The notes under the pieces are model-generated. The model worked only from the letters and a program-made list of their open reading frames with translations. It was not told where the DNA came from and did not search any database. The position numbers were made by a program, and so were the translations under genes. Of a stretch of 42,211 nt of DNA, positions 33,968-42,211 are shown piece by piece (position 1 is the first letter of the stretch; each line of letters opens with the position of its first letter). This DNA is from CAYSCW01 sp964449165 (lineage in GTDB: Bacteria > Acidobacteriota > Aminicenantia > Aminicenantales > Aminicenantaceae), in assembly GCA_964449165.1 (NCBI GenBank), contig CAYVAT010000028.1, positions 1-42,211 of the forward strand, in the 5' to 3' direction.

Positions 33968-35836
33968 TTACAGCTTGATTTTGTATTTTTTTATCTTATT
34001 ATCCAAGGTCTGACGGGTCACTCCCAATATCCTGGCTGCATCACTTTTGTTCCGGTTAGTGTGTCTCAAGACCCTGATGATGTGATCTGCTTCCACTTCA
34101 TCCAGAGTGTCCAGGGGAACTGGAATTATCTCTCCCTTTCTGCGTATGGTATGAGGGAGATCTTCTGGCTGCAAGACTTTTCCATCTCCCAGAACAACGG
34201 CTCTATCTATGACATTCTTGAGCTCTCTGACATTTCCAGGCCAATGGTAGGACAGCAACAACTGTTGGGCTTTTGAGGAAATCCTCTTCACTCTATTTGC
34301 TATGAAATAATCCACCAGCGGGATGATATCTTTCTTCCGTTCTCTCAAAGGAGGGAGCTCAATCGATATCACATTCAGACGGTAATAGAGGTCTTCCCGA
34401 AATTTGCCTTCCTCGACGGCTTTTTTAAGATCCTTGTTAGTAGCCGCGATAACCCGTACATCCACTTCGATATTCTTGGTTCCCCCCACTCGTTGAAATT
34501 CTTTTTCCTCCAGTGTTCGTAACACTTTTGCCTGCATATCGAGGCTCATATCACCGATTTCATCGAGAAAAATGGTGCCTGTATGAGCCAACTGGAATCT
34601 TCCCACTCGAGCGCTGCTTGCATTGGTGAAAGCGCCCTTTTCGTGACCGAACAATTCACTCTCGATCAATTCCTTAGGAATGGCAGCACAATTTACTGCA
34701 ACAAAAGGATTATCGTTGCGAGGAGATAGAGAGTGAATGGCTTTGGCCACTAATTCCTTCCCGGTCCCTGTATCGCCTTGGATGAGAACTGTCACATCAG
34801 AAGGAGCGACCTTTTTTATGGTGCTGAAGACCTTCTTCATCTTTTCAGAATCTCCGATGATCTGGAACCTGGGCTTAAGGGCATTCTCCAGACGAATGTT
34901 TTCTTGGATTACCTGCCTGTGGAGGCGAGAATTCCTTAATGCTATTCCAGCCTGATGAGATAGTGCGGATAAAAACATCAGGTCATCCTGGGAGAAGCTT
35001 CCCTCAGAAGCTCTGTTGTCCAGATATATAACTCCCAAGACATCTCCTCGGAAGAGCAAAGGAGCACAGATGGCAGATCTTATACTGTATTCCTTGACAC
35101 TCTTCACATCCTTAAATTCTCTGTCTTTTAAGGCATTGGCAGTGAGCAGGGAGACTCTGTCTCTGAGCACTTTGTGCATTATGGTCTTGCTGACTTCAAG
35201 TTTTTCCGGTCTTTGCTCGCTTGAGTTATCCCGGACAAACTCACAAGACAATTCCCCAGAATTTTCGTCGATCAAGGCAATAAAGCCTCTTTCTGCATCG
35301 AAAGTTCTGAAGGCCGTATTCAATATTTCATTCAGTAATTGGGAAGTATCTTCCAAAAGCAAATCGATGTTCTTACCGAACTCATAGAGAAGCATGAGCC
35401 TCTGATGGTCTTGCTGGAGTGATACCAAGTCCATATCCTCAACAGAGAAAAGTGCAGTCTTTTTTGCATCCCAGGAAGCAATTTCCACGGTATCTTGGTT
35501 CATATCTTCGGAGACAAGGAATTTGACTCGCGCAGGAGAATAGATATCTTCTGATCTGAAAATGAGTAAAGTATTGCCTAAAGTGATCTCGTCACCGTCA
35601 TTTAATCTGAGACGTGAAATGATTTTCCCGTTAACTCTGGTAGGATGCTTGGCACCCAAGTCATGTATTTCGAATCCACCCTCTTTGAGAGCGATGATCT
35701 TGGCGTGATCGCGAGACACACTTTGGTCTGTGATGAAAATATCGTTGCTGGATCTTCTGCCGGCTGTGGTGACAGCCTTGGTGAGAGGGAAAGTTTGGTC
35801 TTTAGAGCCGGCCTGCTTTAAGATCAGATAAGCCAT
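33968..35836 (-). CDS. Sigma-54-dependent transcriptional activator: FHA, GAF, AAA+, Fis
   Basis: 622 aa. The N-terminal FHA domain (about 1-95) keeps the phosphothreonine-binding residues: G26-R27, S41-R-D-H44 (TDQSVSRDHAKI) and N in HPTRVNGKI. A GAF domain follows at about 155-320 (ICAPLLFRGDVLGVIYLDNR). The AAA+ domain has Walker A GDTGTGKE, Walker B GTIFLDEIGDM and arginine-rich FREDLYYRLNV. The sigma-54 loop reads GAFTNA (401-406) where GAFTGA is canonical. The C-terminus is a Fis HTH (NRNKSDAARILGVTRQTLDN). FHA input suggests control by Ser/Thr kinases, two of which are encoded next to it. The start ATG has only a weak ribosome site. It is divergent from the kinase operon. Confidence 0.95.
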   Translation of the reverse strand: MAYLILKQAGSKDQTFPLTKAVTTAGRRSSNDIFITDQSVSRDHAKIIALKEGGFEIHDLGAKHPTRVNGKIISRLRLNDGDEITLGNTLLIFRSEDIYSPARVKFLVSEDMNQDTVEIASWDAKKTALFSVEDMDLVSLQQDHQRLMLLYEFGKNIDLLLEDTSQLLNEILNTAFRTFDAERGFIALIDENSGELSCEFVRDNSSEQRPEKLEVSKTIMHKVLRDRVSLLTANALKDREFKDVKSVKEYSIRSAICAPLLFRGDVLGVIYLDNRASEGSFSQDDLMFLSALSHQAGIALRNSRLHRQVIQENIRLENALKPRFQIIGDSEKMKKVFSTIKKVAPSDVTVLIQGDTGTGKELVAKAIHSLSPRNDNPFVAVNCAAIPKELIESELFGHEKGAFTNASSARVGRFQLAHTGTIFLDEIGDMSLDMQAKVLRTLEEKEFQRVGGTKNIEVDVRVIAATNKDLKKAVEEGKFREDLYYRLNVISIELPPLRERKKDIIPLVDYFIANRVKRISSKAQQLLLSYHWPGNVRELKNVIDRAVVLGDGKVLQPEDLPHTIRRKGEIIPVPLDTLDEVEADHIIRVLRHTNRNKSDAARILGVTRQTLDNKIKKYKIKL

Positions 35837-36225
35837 GGTTATTGATTCTTTCTTATTTTACTCATTTTTGAGTTCTTTTTAAACCTGTATTCACTATATT
35901 AAACACAAAAACAACTTAACAAAATCCAGAATATGCTTTTTTACGAAGTTGATGGTGTGGGATTTATTATACAAATGCTGACTTAATTACTGTTCGGATA
36001 TGGGAATAAATTGTTCAAGAACGGACATAAATTTTATCAAGTGTTAGAAAACTCCCCCTAAGAAAATCCTGGCATATTTTTTGCTTATTAAAATAAGGAA
36101 TGGAGATTAAATTTATTTTTACATCAAAGGATAGCCAGCATGCTGAAGAAATTTTTTTTGATATGCAACATTTTCGACTCATCATGCGTATTAAGAAGTG
36201 GAGCGGCCGAAAAGAGGAGATAAAA
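35837..36225. other. Divergent regulatory region between the activator and kinase genes
   Basis: It holds the sigma-54 promoter at 36070-36086 and a short GTTC-AA-GAAC dyad at 36013-36022. The 94-codon frame that opens at 36100, four bases after the predicted transcript start, is not convincing in its first part. A better start with a ribosome site lies at 36226. Confidence 0.5.
36070..36086 (+). promoter_or_regulatory. Sigma-54 (-24/-12) promoter for the kinase operon
   Basis: TGGCATATTTTTTGCTT, with GG and GC 10 bases apart, is nearly identical to the promoter at 31902-31918. The predicted transcript start is near 36096. Confidence 0.78.
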
Positions 36226-36384
36226 ATGCGACCCAGCCAACTATTCGGGCCAAAGGGATATCCAGGTTTATGGAAGCTCCGTACAAGGTTAGTAAAGTCT
36301 CCAACAAGAATCCCATCTTTGTCGGATGGCAGGGCCCTAGCAGGAAATAATATTATGAGAGAAAGATTTTTGGAGAGAATCTGA
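36226..36384 (+). CDS. Possible small basic protein, 52 aa
   Basis: ATG 36226 stands six bases after AGAGGAGA, a strong ribosome site. The product begins MRPSQLFGPKGYPGLWKLRT and ends RERFLERI, with a net positive charge and no membrane segment. It lies in the leader of the first kinase gene and stops 16 bases before its GTG start. It may be a real small protein, a translational leader, or chance. No family is recognised. Confidence 0.4.
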   Translation: MRPSQLFGPKGYPGLWKLRTRLVKSPTRIPSLSDGRALAGNNIMRERFLERI

Positions 36385-36400
36385 AAAAAGAGGATCGACA

Positions 36401-39208
36401 GTGGCAGTAGAATGTCCTAAATGTCATTTTAAAAACACCGAAGATTCGCGTTTCTGCGGACAATGTGCCACACCACTTCCTGGGCATAATGATATCTCTG
36501 CTTTACCCACAAGAACCATGAACACGAATTTTGGAAGAATGAGCAGAGGAACTATCTTTGCAGAAAGATACGAAATCATCGAAGAACTTGGCGAAGGAGG
36601 AATGGGAAGAGTCTACAGGGTTGAGGATAAGAAGATCGGTGAGGAAGTAGCGCTTAAGCTCATAAGACCTGAGATTGCTGCAGATAAGAGAACTATCGAG
36701 AGATTTGGAAACGAGCTGAAGTTTGCCCGCAAAGTAGCCCACAGGAATGTGTGCAAGATGTACGATCTCGGCGAAGAAGGGAAAACTCCCTATATCACTA
36801 TGGAATATGTACCTGGCAGAAATCTAAAATCCATGATAAGAATGATAGGTCAACTAAGCCCAGGACAAGCTGTGTCCATTGCCGGGCAAATATGTGAGGG
36901 TTTAACTGAGGCACACAGGCTTGGGGTCGTCCATCGTGATCTGAAGTCCAGTAACATCATGATAGATAAGAACGGAAACGCTCGCATTATGGACTTCGGA
37001 ATAGCACGTGCTCTGGAGACAAGAGGGATAACAGAGAGAGGGACAGTGGTTGGCACACCCGAGTACATGTCTCCTGAACAGGTAGACGGCAAAGAAGCAG
37101 ATAGTCGTTCTGATATTTATTCCCTTGGAGTGATACTCTATGAGATGATAACAGGCAGGCTTCCTTTTTCTGGGGAGAGTTCGCTTAGCATTGCTTTGAA
37201 ACACAAGTCAGAAATGCCTCCTGATCCTAGACAATTCAACCGCCAGATTCCTCATAACCTCAGCCGGATCATCCTTAAATGTATGGAGAAGGACAGGGAA
37301 CGCAGATATCAAAGTGGAGAAGAATTACTCTCAGAGCTGGAAGGAATAAAGAAAGAAATAACAACAACTGAGTTGAGGTTGCCAGAGAAAACTCCGGCTG
37401 CTTCGAAGAGAATAAGGAAAAGATACAGCAGGATTGGAATATCGGTCGCAACCTTGCTTGTTTTGATTGTCATAGCGAGTTTAGGATATATCCTTGTTGG
37501 CAAACAAGGCCCGGTATCTCCTTCCGGGATGAAGATGCTGGTGGTGCTGCCATTAGAAAATTTAGGTCCTCCTGAAGATGAGTATTTTGCTGATGGTATG
37601 ACCGAGGAGCTTACCAGCCGTCTGGCGGCTTTACACGGATTGAGTGTCATCTCGCGTACCAGTGCGCTTAAGTATAAGAATACAGGCAAGACTGTCAAGC
37701 AGATCGGAGAAGAATTGGGTGCAGATTATGTGTTGGAAGGAGCTGTCCGCTGGGATCGGGATTCAAACGGCAAAGGACAGGTGCGGATCACACCTCAGCT
37801 CATCAGAGTCTCTGATGATACGCATCTCTGGTCTGAGCGATATGATCGAGTTATTGAAGATATTTTTTCCATACAATCAGAGATCGCTGAACAAGTGGCT
37901 CGGAAACTAGAAATCACATTATTAGAGCCCGAACGCAAATCTCTGGATACCAAACCGACTGAAAACCTCGAAGCCTATGATTGTTATCTCAAGGGCATCA
38001 AACTAGAGGATGAGGGATGGGCTTATTCGAATGATAAGGAATTCGAAGGGGCTATCGCCATGTATAAGAAAGCCATTAAATTAGACCCTGACTTTGCCGC
38101 TGCCTACATCAGATTGTGTTTGATCAATTCTAGGTTGCATTTCTTCGGAAAAAGCAATGATGAAGGGAGGTTGGCTGAGGCAAGAGCTTATATTGAGAAG
38201 GCTTTTGAGCTTCGACCCGATCTTCCTGATGCCCATATTGCACTGGCATTCTATTACTACTGGGGTTTTCTTGATTACGATAAAGCTCTCGAAATCTTCG
38301 AATCTCTTCAAAAGGCCAGACCCAACATATCGCCAGAACTGGTAGGGTACATCAAAAGAAGGCAGGGCAAGTGGGAAGAATCATTAAGGTTAATGAAAGA
38401 GGCATTTAAGCTCAATCCGCGTTATTCTCAACTCGCTTATGAAATTGGCCTGTCTTACTTGGGTATGCGTCAATACAAACAGGCTGAGGAGTGGTTCGAC
38501 GAAGCCCTCTTGATCTCTCCGGATCGGCTGTCACCTCAATTAGGCAAAGTTGGTATCTTAGTTCTTTCCAAAGGAGATACCCAGGGAGCCCGGACTTTAT
38601 TGAAGACGATACCCTCACATCCTTTGACAGATTATATGTGGTTTACTCTTGGAATGATTGACCGCAACTATCAAGAAGTGTTGGACCGGCTTGCTTCTTT
38701 GTCTTTTGATTCTTATCAAGGGCAGCAATTCTACTTCAACAAGGACCTTCTCTACGCCTCTGTCTATCATATGTTGAAAGATTCCGAACGTCAGAGGATT
38801 CATGCTGAATCAGCTCGCCAGAAGATAGAGAAAATTATTAGAGAACACAGCGGAGATCCGAGACATCACGCTGCTCTCGGCCTTGCTTATGCCTATTTGG
38901 GACGCAAGGATGAGGCGGTTCGGGAGGGCAATCTGGCAGTAACATTACATCCTGTATCAAAAGATGCAGCCGCTGGCCCTATCTATATACTTGACTTAGC
39001 CAGGATTTATTCCTTAGTAGGAGAATATAATCAGGCAATCCTGCAGCTGGAATATCTCCTCTCCATCCCCTCTTCTGAATACCTTTGGCAACTTGTTTCT
39101 GTTCCTCTATTAAAAATCGACCCTATGTGGGATCCGCTGCGTAACCTCCCCAGATTTCAGAGTTTGCTTCAGATGAATGCAGGCCAGGGTGAGGAATCTT
39201 CCCAGTAA
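36401..39208 (+). CDS. Zinc-ribbon Ser/Thr protein kinase with transmembrane helix, TolB-like domain and TPRs (copy 1)
   Basis: 935 aa from a GTG preceded by AAAGAGGATCGACA. An N-terminal zinc ribbon (C5, C8, C19, C22; CPKCHFKNTEDSRFCGQC) is followed by a Hanks-type kinase at about 55-320. The kinase has glycine loop LGEGGMGRVYRV, ALKLI Lys, H178-R179-D180 in HRDLKSSN, D198 in MDFGIA, and APE-like GTPEYMSPEQVDG. A membrane helix lies at 345-367. Outside is a TolB-like domain (MLVVLPLENLGPPEDEYFAD, GEELGADYVLEG, DDTHLWSERYDR), then TPRs to the C-terminus. Threonines in the ITERGTVVGT loop are likely autophosphorylated. A sigma-54 promoter stands upstream. The divergent FHA activator is a plausible partner. 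Confidence 0.94.
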   Translation: MAVECPKCHFKNTEDSRFCGQCATPLPGHNDISALPTRTMNTNFGRMSRGTIFAERYEIIEELGEGGMGRVYRVEDKKIGEEVALKLIRPEIAADKRTIERFGNELKFARKVAHRNVCKMYDLGEEGKTPYITMEYVPGRNLKSMIRMIGQLSPGQAVSIAGQICEGLTEAHRLGVVHRDLKSSNIMIDKNGNARIMDFGIARALETRGITERGTVVGTPEYMSPEQVDGKEADSRSDIYSLGVILYEMITGRLPFSGESSLSIALKHKSEMPPDPRQFNRQIPHNLSRIILKCMEKDRERRYQSGEELLSELEGIKKEITTTELRLPEKTPAASKRIRKRYSRIGISVATLLVLIVIASLGYILVGKQGPVSPSGMKMLVVLPLENLGPPEDEYFADGMTEELTSRLAALHGLSVISRTSALKYKNTGKTVKQIGEELGADYVLEGAVRWDRDSNGKGQVRITPQLIRVSDDTHLWSERYDRVIEDIFSIQSEIAEQVARKLEITLLEPERKSLDTKPTENLEAYDCYLKGIKLEDEGWAYSNDKEFEGAIAMYKKAIKLDPDFAAAYIRLCLINSRLHFFGKSNDEGRLAEARAYIEKAFELRPDLPDAHIALAFYYYWGFLDYDKALEIFESLQKARPNISPELVGYIKRRQGKWEESLRLMKEAFKLNPRYSQLAYEIGLSYLGMRQYKQAEEWFDEALLISPDRLSPQLGKVGILVLSKGDTQGARTLLKTIPSHPLTDYMWFTLGMIDRNYQEVLDRLASLSFDSYQGQQFYFNKDLLYASVYHMLKDSERQRIHAESARQKIEKIIREHSGDPRHHAALGLAYAYLGRKDEAVREGNLAVTLHPVSKDAAAGPIYILDLARIYSLVGEYNQAILQLEYLLSIPSSEYLWQLVSVPLLKIDPMWDPLRNLPRFQSLLQMNAGQGEESSQ

Positions 39209-39397
39209 CTCCTGCTGAAGGGAACCGGAAAAAAAAGCATATGGTTCGGATGAAAAGGAAGTGCATCATAAATCCTCATACAGATGAGATTTTTTCACTC
39301 ATCACGGAAGTGAGGATGATAGCAGAGGATAAGTTTTGTTTGACGCTGAAATCTTTAACCATTATTCTATTCATGTCCATGAGATGAGAGAGAAAAA

Positions 39398-42181
39398 GTG
39401 ACAATAAAATGCCCCAAATGCCATTTTGAAAATTCTGAAGAGTCAAAATACTGCAGCAGGTGCGCAGCTCCCCTTCCTGCCCCCAAGGACATCTCTGCTA
39501 TTCCTACAAAGACCATAGACTCACCCGTACAGAAACTGAGCAGGGGAAGCATTTTTGCCGGAAGATACGAAATCATCGAAGAGCTGGGAGAGGGAGGGAT
39601 GGGAAAGGTTTACAGAGTAGAAGACAAGAAAATACATGAGGAAGTGGCACTCAAACTTATCAGGTCTGAGATCGCTGCTGACAAGAAGACCATAGAGAGG
39701 TTTGGCAATGAATTGAAATACGCTCGAAGGATTGCTCACAGAAGTGTTTGTAAGATGTATGATCTTGGGGAAGAAGGAAAGACGCGCTACATCACCATGG
39801 AGTATGTTCCTGGGGAGAACCTCAGGAACATGATCAGGATGATGGGACAGATGAGTACAGGACAGGTCATATCGATTGGAAAACAGGTGTGTGAGGGGCT
39901 GGTTGAAGCACACAGGTTGGGAGTCATTCATCGTGATTTAAAGTCGAGCAACATTATGATCGATAAAAACGGGCAACCTCGAATAATGGATTTTGGTATA
40001 GCACGCTCCATAAAGTCGGAAGGAATAACAGAAAGAGGTGTGATGGTAGGTACACCTGAATATATATCTCCTGAGCAAGTGGATGGCAATAAGGCGGACG
40101 AACGTTCGGACATATATTCCCTGGGAGTCATCATGTATGAGATGGCCACAGGGATGGTCCCGTTTTCAGGGAAGAGTTCATTGAGCATCGCTCTGAAGCA
40201 CAAAACCCAGACACCGGCTGATCCTCGCCAGCTAAATCCTCAGATTCCGAAGGATCTCAGCCTGGTCATCCTTAAATGCATGGAGAAGGAAGGAGAGCGC
40301 AGATACCAGAGAGCAGAAGAGCTTCTTTCCGAATTGGAAAAGTTAGAGAAAGCTGTGCCCTTTGTGGAGAGAGAAGTTCCTGCCATAAAGCCGACCACTT
40401 TAAAGGATATTTTGGTAACTCCTAAGAAACACTGGGTGCTCATTGCCGCACTGTTTACTGTGATCATCATGGCAGGAATTTCTTTTCTTCTTTTTAGGAA
40501 AGAAGAGCCAGCTCAACCTTCATCACAACAAAAGATGCTGGTTGTTATTCCGTTTGAGAATCTGGGCCCTTCTGAGGATGAATATTTTGCCGATGGGCTG
40601 ACAGAAGAAATAACCAGTCGATTGGCAGCCTTGCACGGACTTGGTGTCATCTCTCGTACCAGCTCCTTCCAGTATAAGAACACAGAGAAAACAGTCAAAC
40701 AGATAGGTGAAGAGCTGGGTGTTGATTATGTACTTGAGGGGACAGTTCGCTGGGATCGAGGTCCGGATGGAAAAGGCCGAGTCCGGGTCATACCACAGCT
40801 CATCAGGGTCTCAGACGATACTCATCTCTGGTCTGAACGTTATGACAGTGTTATCGAGGATATCTTTTCTGTTCAATCTGAAATTGCCGAGCAGGTGATT
40901 AAACAGTTGGACATTACAGTTCTAGAACCGGAACGAGAGGCTTTATTTGATAAACCTACGGAAAATTTAAAAGCCTATGATTATTACCTCCGGGCCTTCA
41001 GACAATTTACCAATGCTTATCTTTCTCAGGACGAGAAGGAATATGAGAAAACCCTTGAGCTTTTTGATAAAGCCATTGAGCAAGACCCTGAATTCACCCT
41101 TGCCTTTATCTATAGAGCTAATATTCATAGGCACATGTATGCTGTGGGAGTAGATCGCAGTGATGAGCGACTGCAAAAAGCAAAAAAGGACATAGATAGA
41201 GCTCTAGAAATTAATCCTGATCTGCCTGAGGCTCAATTACAATTGGCTCAATACTATATTTTGGCCTTGCAAGACTATGACCGGGCATTACAAATATTCG
41301 AATCTGTTCAGAGGGCCCGACCCAATATCTCGCCTTATCATCTAGGAATTTATCAGATAAAACTTGGCAAATGGGAACAGGGAATACAGAATCTGGAAAG
41401 GGCGTTTAAACTCAACCCACGTTCTTCTGATACTGCACATACATTAGGCAGGTATTATGCTTGGTTAGGAAGATACGGTGAATCAGAGCAGTGGTTTGAC
41501 CGTGCTCTTTCTATCTTTCCGGATCTTTATTATTCCAAATTAGGGTTGGCCCGGCTTCCCCTTCTTTCAGAAGGTGATACTAAGCAGGCGCGAATCCTGA
41601 TGGAAAAATTAAGGCCGCATGTGCTCACGGATTACAATTTATTTTACCTTAACTTATACGAACGGAATTATCAAGGAGCGTTGGATCTGATCGCAAGCTC
41701 TCCTTATGAAGTCTTTCAGGAAGCCCATTTTTACATACCCAAAGATTTGGCTTATGCAATAGTCTACAGCGCCATGGGCGATAATACAATGATGAAGACA
41801 CATGCCGATGCAGTGCGAATCCAGCTGGAAAACGCCATTGAAGAGCGTCCCGAGGACACAAGGCTTTACGCTGCCCTGGGCCTTGCCTATGCATTCCTGG
41901 GACAAAAGGAGAATGCCATTCGGGAAGGAAATCGGGCTGTAAATCTGTATCCCATCTCCAAGGATGCTTTCGAGGGGATTCGATACATCCTAAAATTAGC
42001 CATGATTTATACAGTGGTGGGTGAATATGAAGAGGCTATAAACAAGCTTGTTTACTTGCTTTCTATTCCCTGTGGAAACGTTGTTTCTGTTCCTATCTTA
42101 CGGCTGGATCCCATATGGGATCCTCTGCGCAATCATCCAAGGTTTCAGCAACTGCTGGAAGAGAATCCCAAATTCGAGTGA
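39398..42181 (+). CDS. Zinc-ribbon Ser/Thr protein kinase with transmembrane helix, TolB-like domain and TPRs (copy 2)
   Basis: 927 aa from a GTG after GAGAGAGAAAAA. It has the same architecture as the upstream copy: zinc ribbon C5/C8/C19/C22, kinase with LGEGGMGKVYRV, HRDLKSSN, MDFGIA and GTPEYISPEQVDG, a membrane helix (IAALFTVIIMAGISFLLF), a TolB-like domain, and TPRs ending in PIWDPLRNHPRFQQLLEENP. By eye about four fifths of kinase and TolB-like residues are identical to copy 1, while the TPR part is clearly less alike. It is a tandem duplication in which the sensor or partner-binding part has diverged. It starts 189 bases after copy 1, with no recognised sigma-54 promoter of its own, so it is probably co-transcribed. 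Confidence 0.94.
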   Translation: MTIKCPKCHFENSEESKYCSRCAAPLPAPKDISAIPTKTIDSPVQKLSRGSIFAGRYEIIEELGEGGMGKVYRVEDKKIHEEVALKLIRSEIAADKKTIERFGNELKYARRIAHRSVCKMYDLGEEGKTRYITMEYVPGENLRNMIRMMGQMSTGQVISIGKQVCEGLVEAHRLGVIHRDLKSSNIMIDKNGQPRIMDFGIARSIKSEGITERGVMVGTPEYISPEQVDGNKADERSDIYSLGVIMYEMATGMVPFSGKSSLSIALKHKTQTPADPRQLNPQIPKDLSLVILKCMEKEGERRYQRAEELLSELEKLEKAVPFVEREVPAIKPTTLKDILVTPKKHWVLIAALFTVIIMAGISFLLFRKEEPAQPSSQQKMLVVIPFENLGPSEDEYFADGLTEEITSRLAALHGLGVISRTSSFQYKNTEKTVKQIGEELGVDYVLEGTVRWDRGPDGKGRVRVIPQLIRVSDDTHLWSERYDSVIEDIFSVQSEIAEQVIKQLDITVLEPEREALFDKPTENLKAYDYYLRAFRQFTNAYLSQDEKEYEKTLELFDKAIEQDPEFTLAFIYRANIHRHMYAVGVDRSDERLQKAKKDIDRALEINPDLPEAQLQLAQYYILALQDYDRALQIFESVQRARPNISPYHLGIYQIKLGKWEQGIQNLERAFKLNPRSSDTAHTLGRYYAWLGRYGESEQWFDRALSIFPDLYYSKLGLARLPLLSEGDTKQARILMEKLRPHVLTDYNLFYLNLYERNYQGALDLIASSPYEVFQEAHFYIPKDLAYAIVYSAMGDNTMMKTHADAVRIQLENAIEERPEDTRLYAALGLAYAFLGQKENAIREGNRAVNLYPISKDAFEGIRYILKLAMIYTVVGEYEEAINKLVYLLSIPCGNVVSVPILRLDPIWDPLRNHPRFQQLLEENPKFE

Positions 42182-42211
42182 ATATTCCATTTTTGCTCAT
42201 TTTTCAGAGCG

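Noticed and set aside
36100..36225. First 42 codons of the 94-codon frame before the kinase
   Set aside because: The ATG lies about four bases from the predicted transcript start. Composition is not protein-like, and a good ribosome site marks the ATG at 36226 instead.

Overview
The window is one scaffold segment with a 100-base assembly gap at 18648-18747. Its moderate GC and gene content suggest a Candidatus Aminicenantes (OP8) or closely related Acidobacteriota-type bacterium. The typical content is a GWxTD-domain protein, a 6-bladed beta-propeller protein, a lone two-module FtsX permease, an alkaline-phosphatase-fold hydrolase fused to TPRs, a TonB-dependent receptor with an N-terminal carboxypeptidase-regulatory domain, and receptor Ser/Thr kinases with TolB-like and TPR domains. 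This placement is inferred from gene families, not from a marker gene. No rRNA, tRNA, CRISPR array or phage module was seen.

Left part (1-8.2 kb, minus strand): a partial propeller protein, then a tight operon read dapA-like, thrB, dapH, aminotransferase (acetyl branch of lysine synthesis plus homoserine kinase), ending in a good intrinsic terminator at 890-917. The DapA-like enzyme keeps the Schiff-base Lys but has lost the catalytic triad Thr/Tyr/Tyr. Upstream lies a giant sensor kinase with 14 propeller repeats and a HisKA_2-type kinase.

Middle (8.4-18.6 kb, minus strand): an APS-kinase-like protein with a degenerate active site, a SLC13/DASS transporter, a complete RAYT (REP-associated HUH transposase) element, an FtsX permease, a solo RAYT end, a membrane protein translationally linked to an M1 peptidase, an internally deleted RAYT derivative, and an arylsulfotransferase-like gene cut by the gap. 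The three RAYT loci share the terminal motif AAATAGGTATCATGTCCCCC. They lie at or near gene 3' ends, and the last one supplies the C-terminus and stop codon of the arylsulfotransferase.

18.7-28.2 kb: two small membrane proteins, an HtrA protease, a 7TM-PAS hybrid kinase with two receiver domains (the second lacks its conserved Lys), and a translationally linked pair of sulfatase-fold/TPR and GWxTD/TPR proteins.

Right part (28.2-42.2 kb): a TonB receptor, a small orphan Fis-type HTH protein followed by an HExxH lipoprotein and an ankyrin protein, an FHA-GAF-AAA-Fis sigma-54 activator, and two tandem zinc-ribbon Ser/Thr kinases with TolB-like and TPR modules. Three well-formed sigma-54 (-24/-12) promoters stand before the TonB receptor, the Fis-like operon and the first kinase. 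The simplest reading is a phospho-threonine/sigma-54 circuit: kinases feed an FHA-bearing activator that drives the receptor, the Fis/HExxH/ankyrin operon and the kinases themselves. This is the best candidate for an undescribed system in the window. The linkage is inferred from sequence and is not demonstrated.
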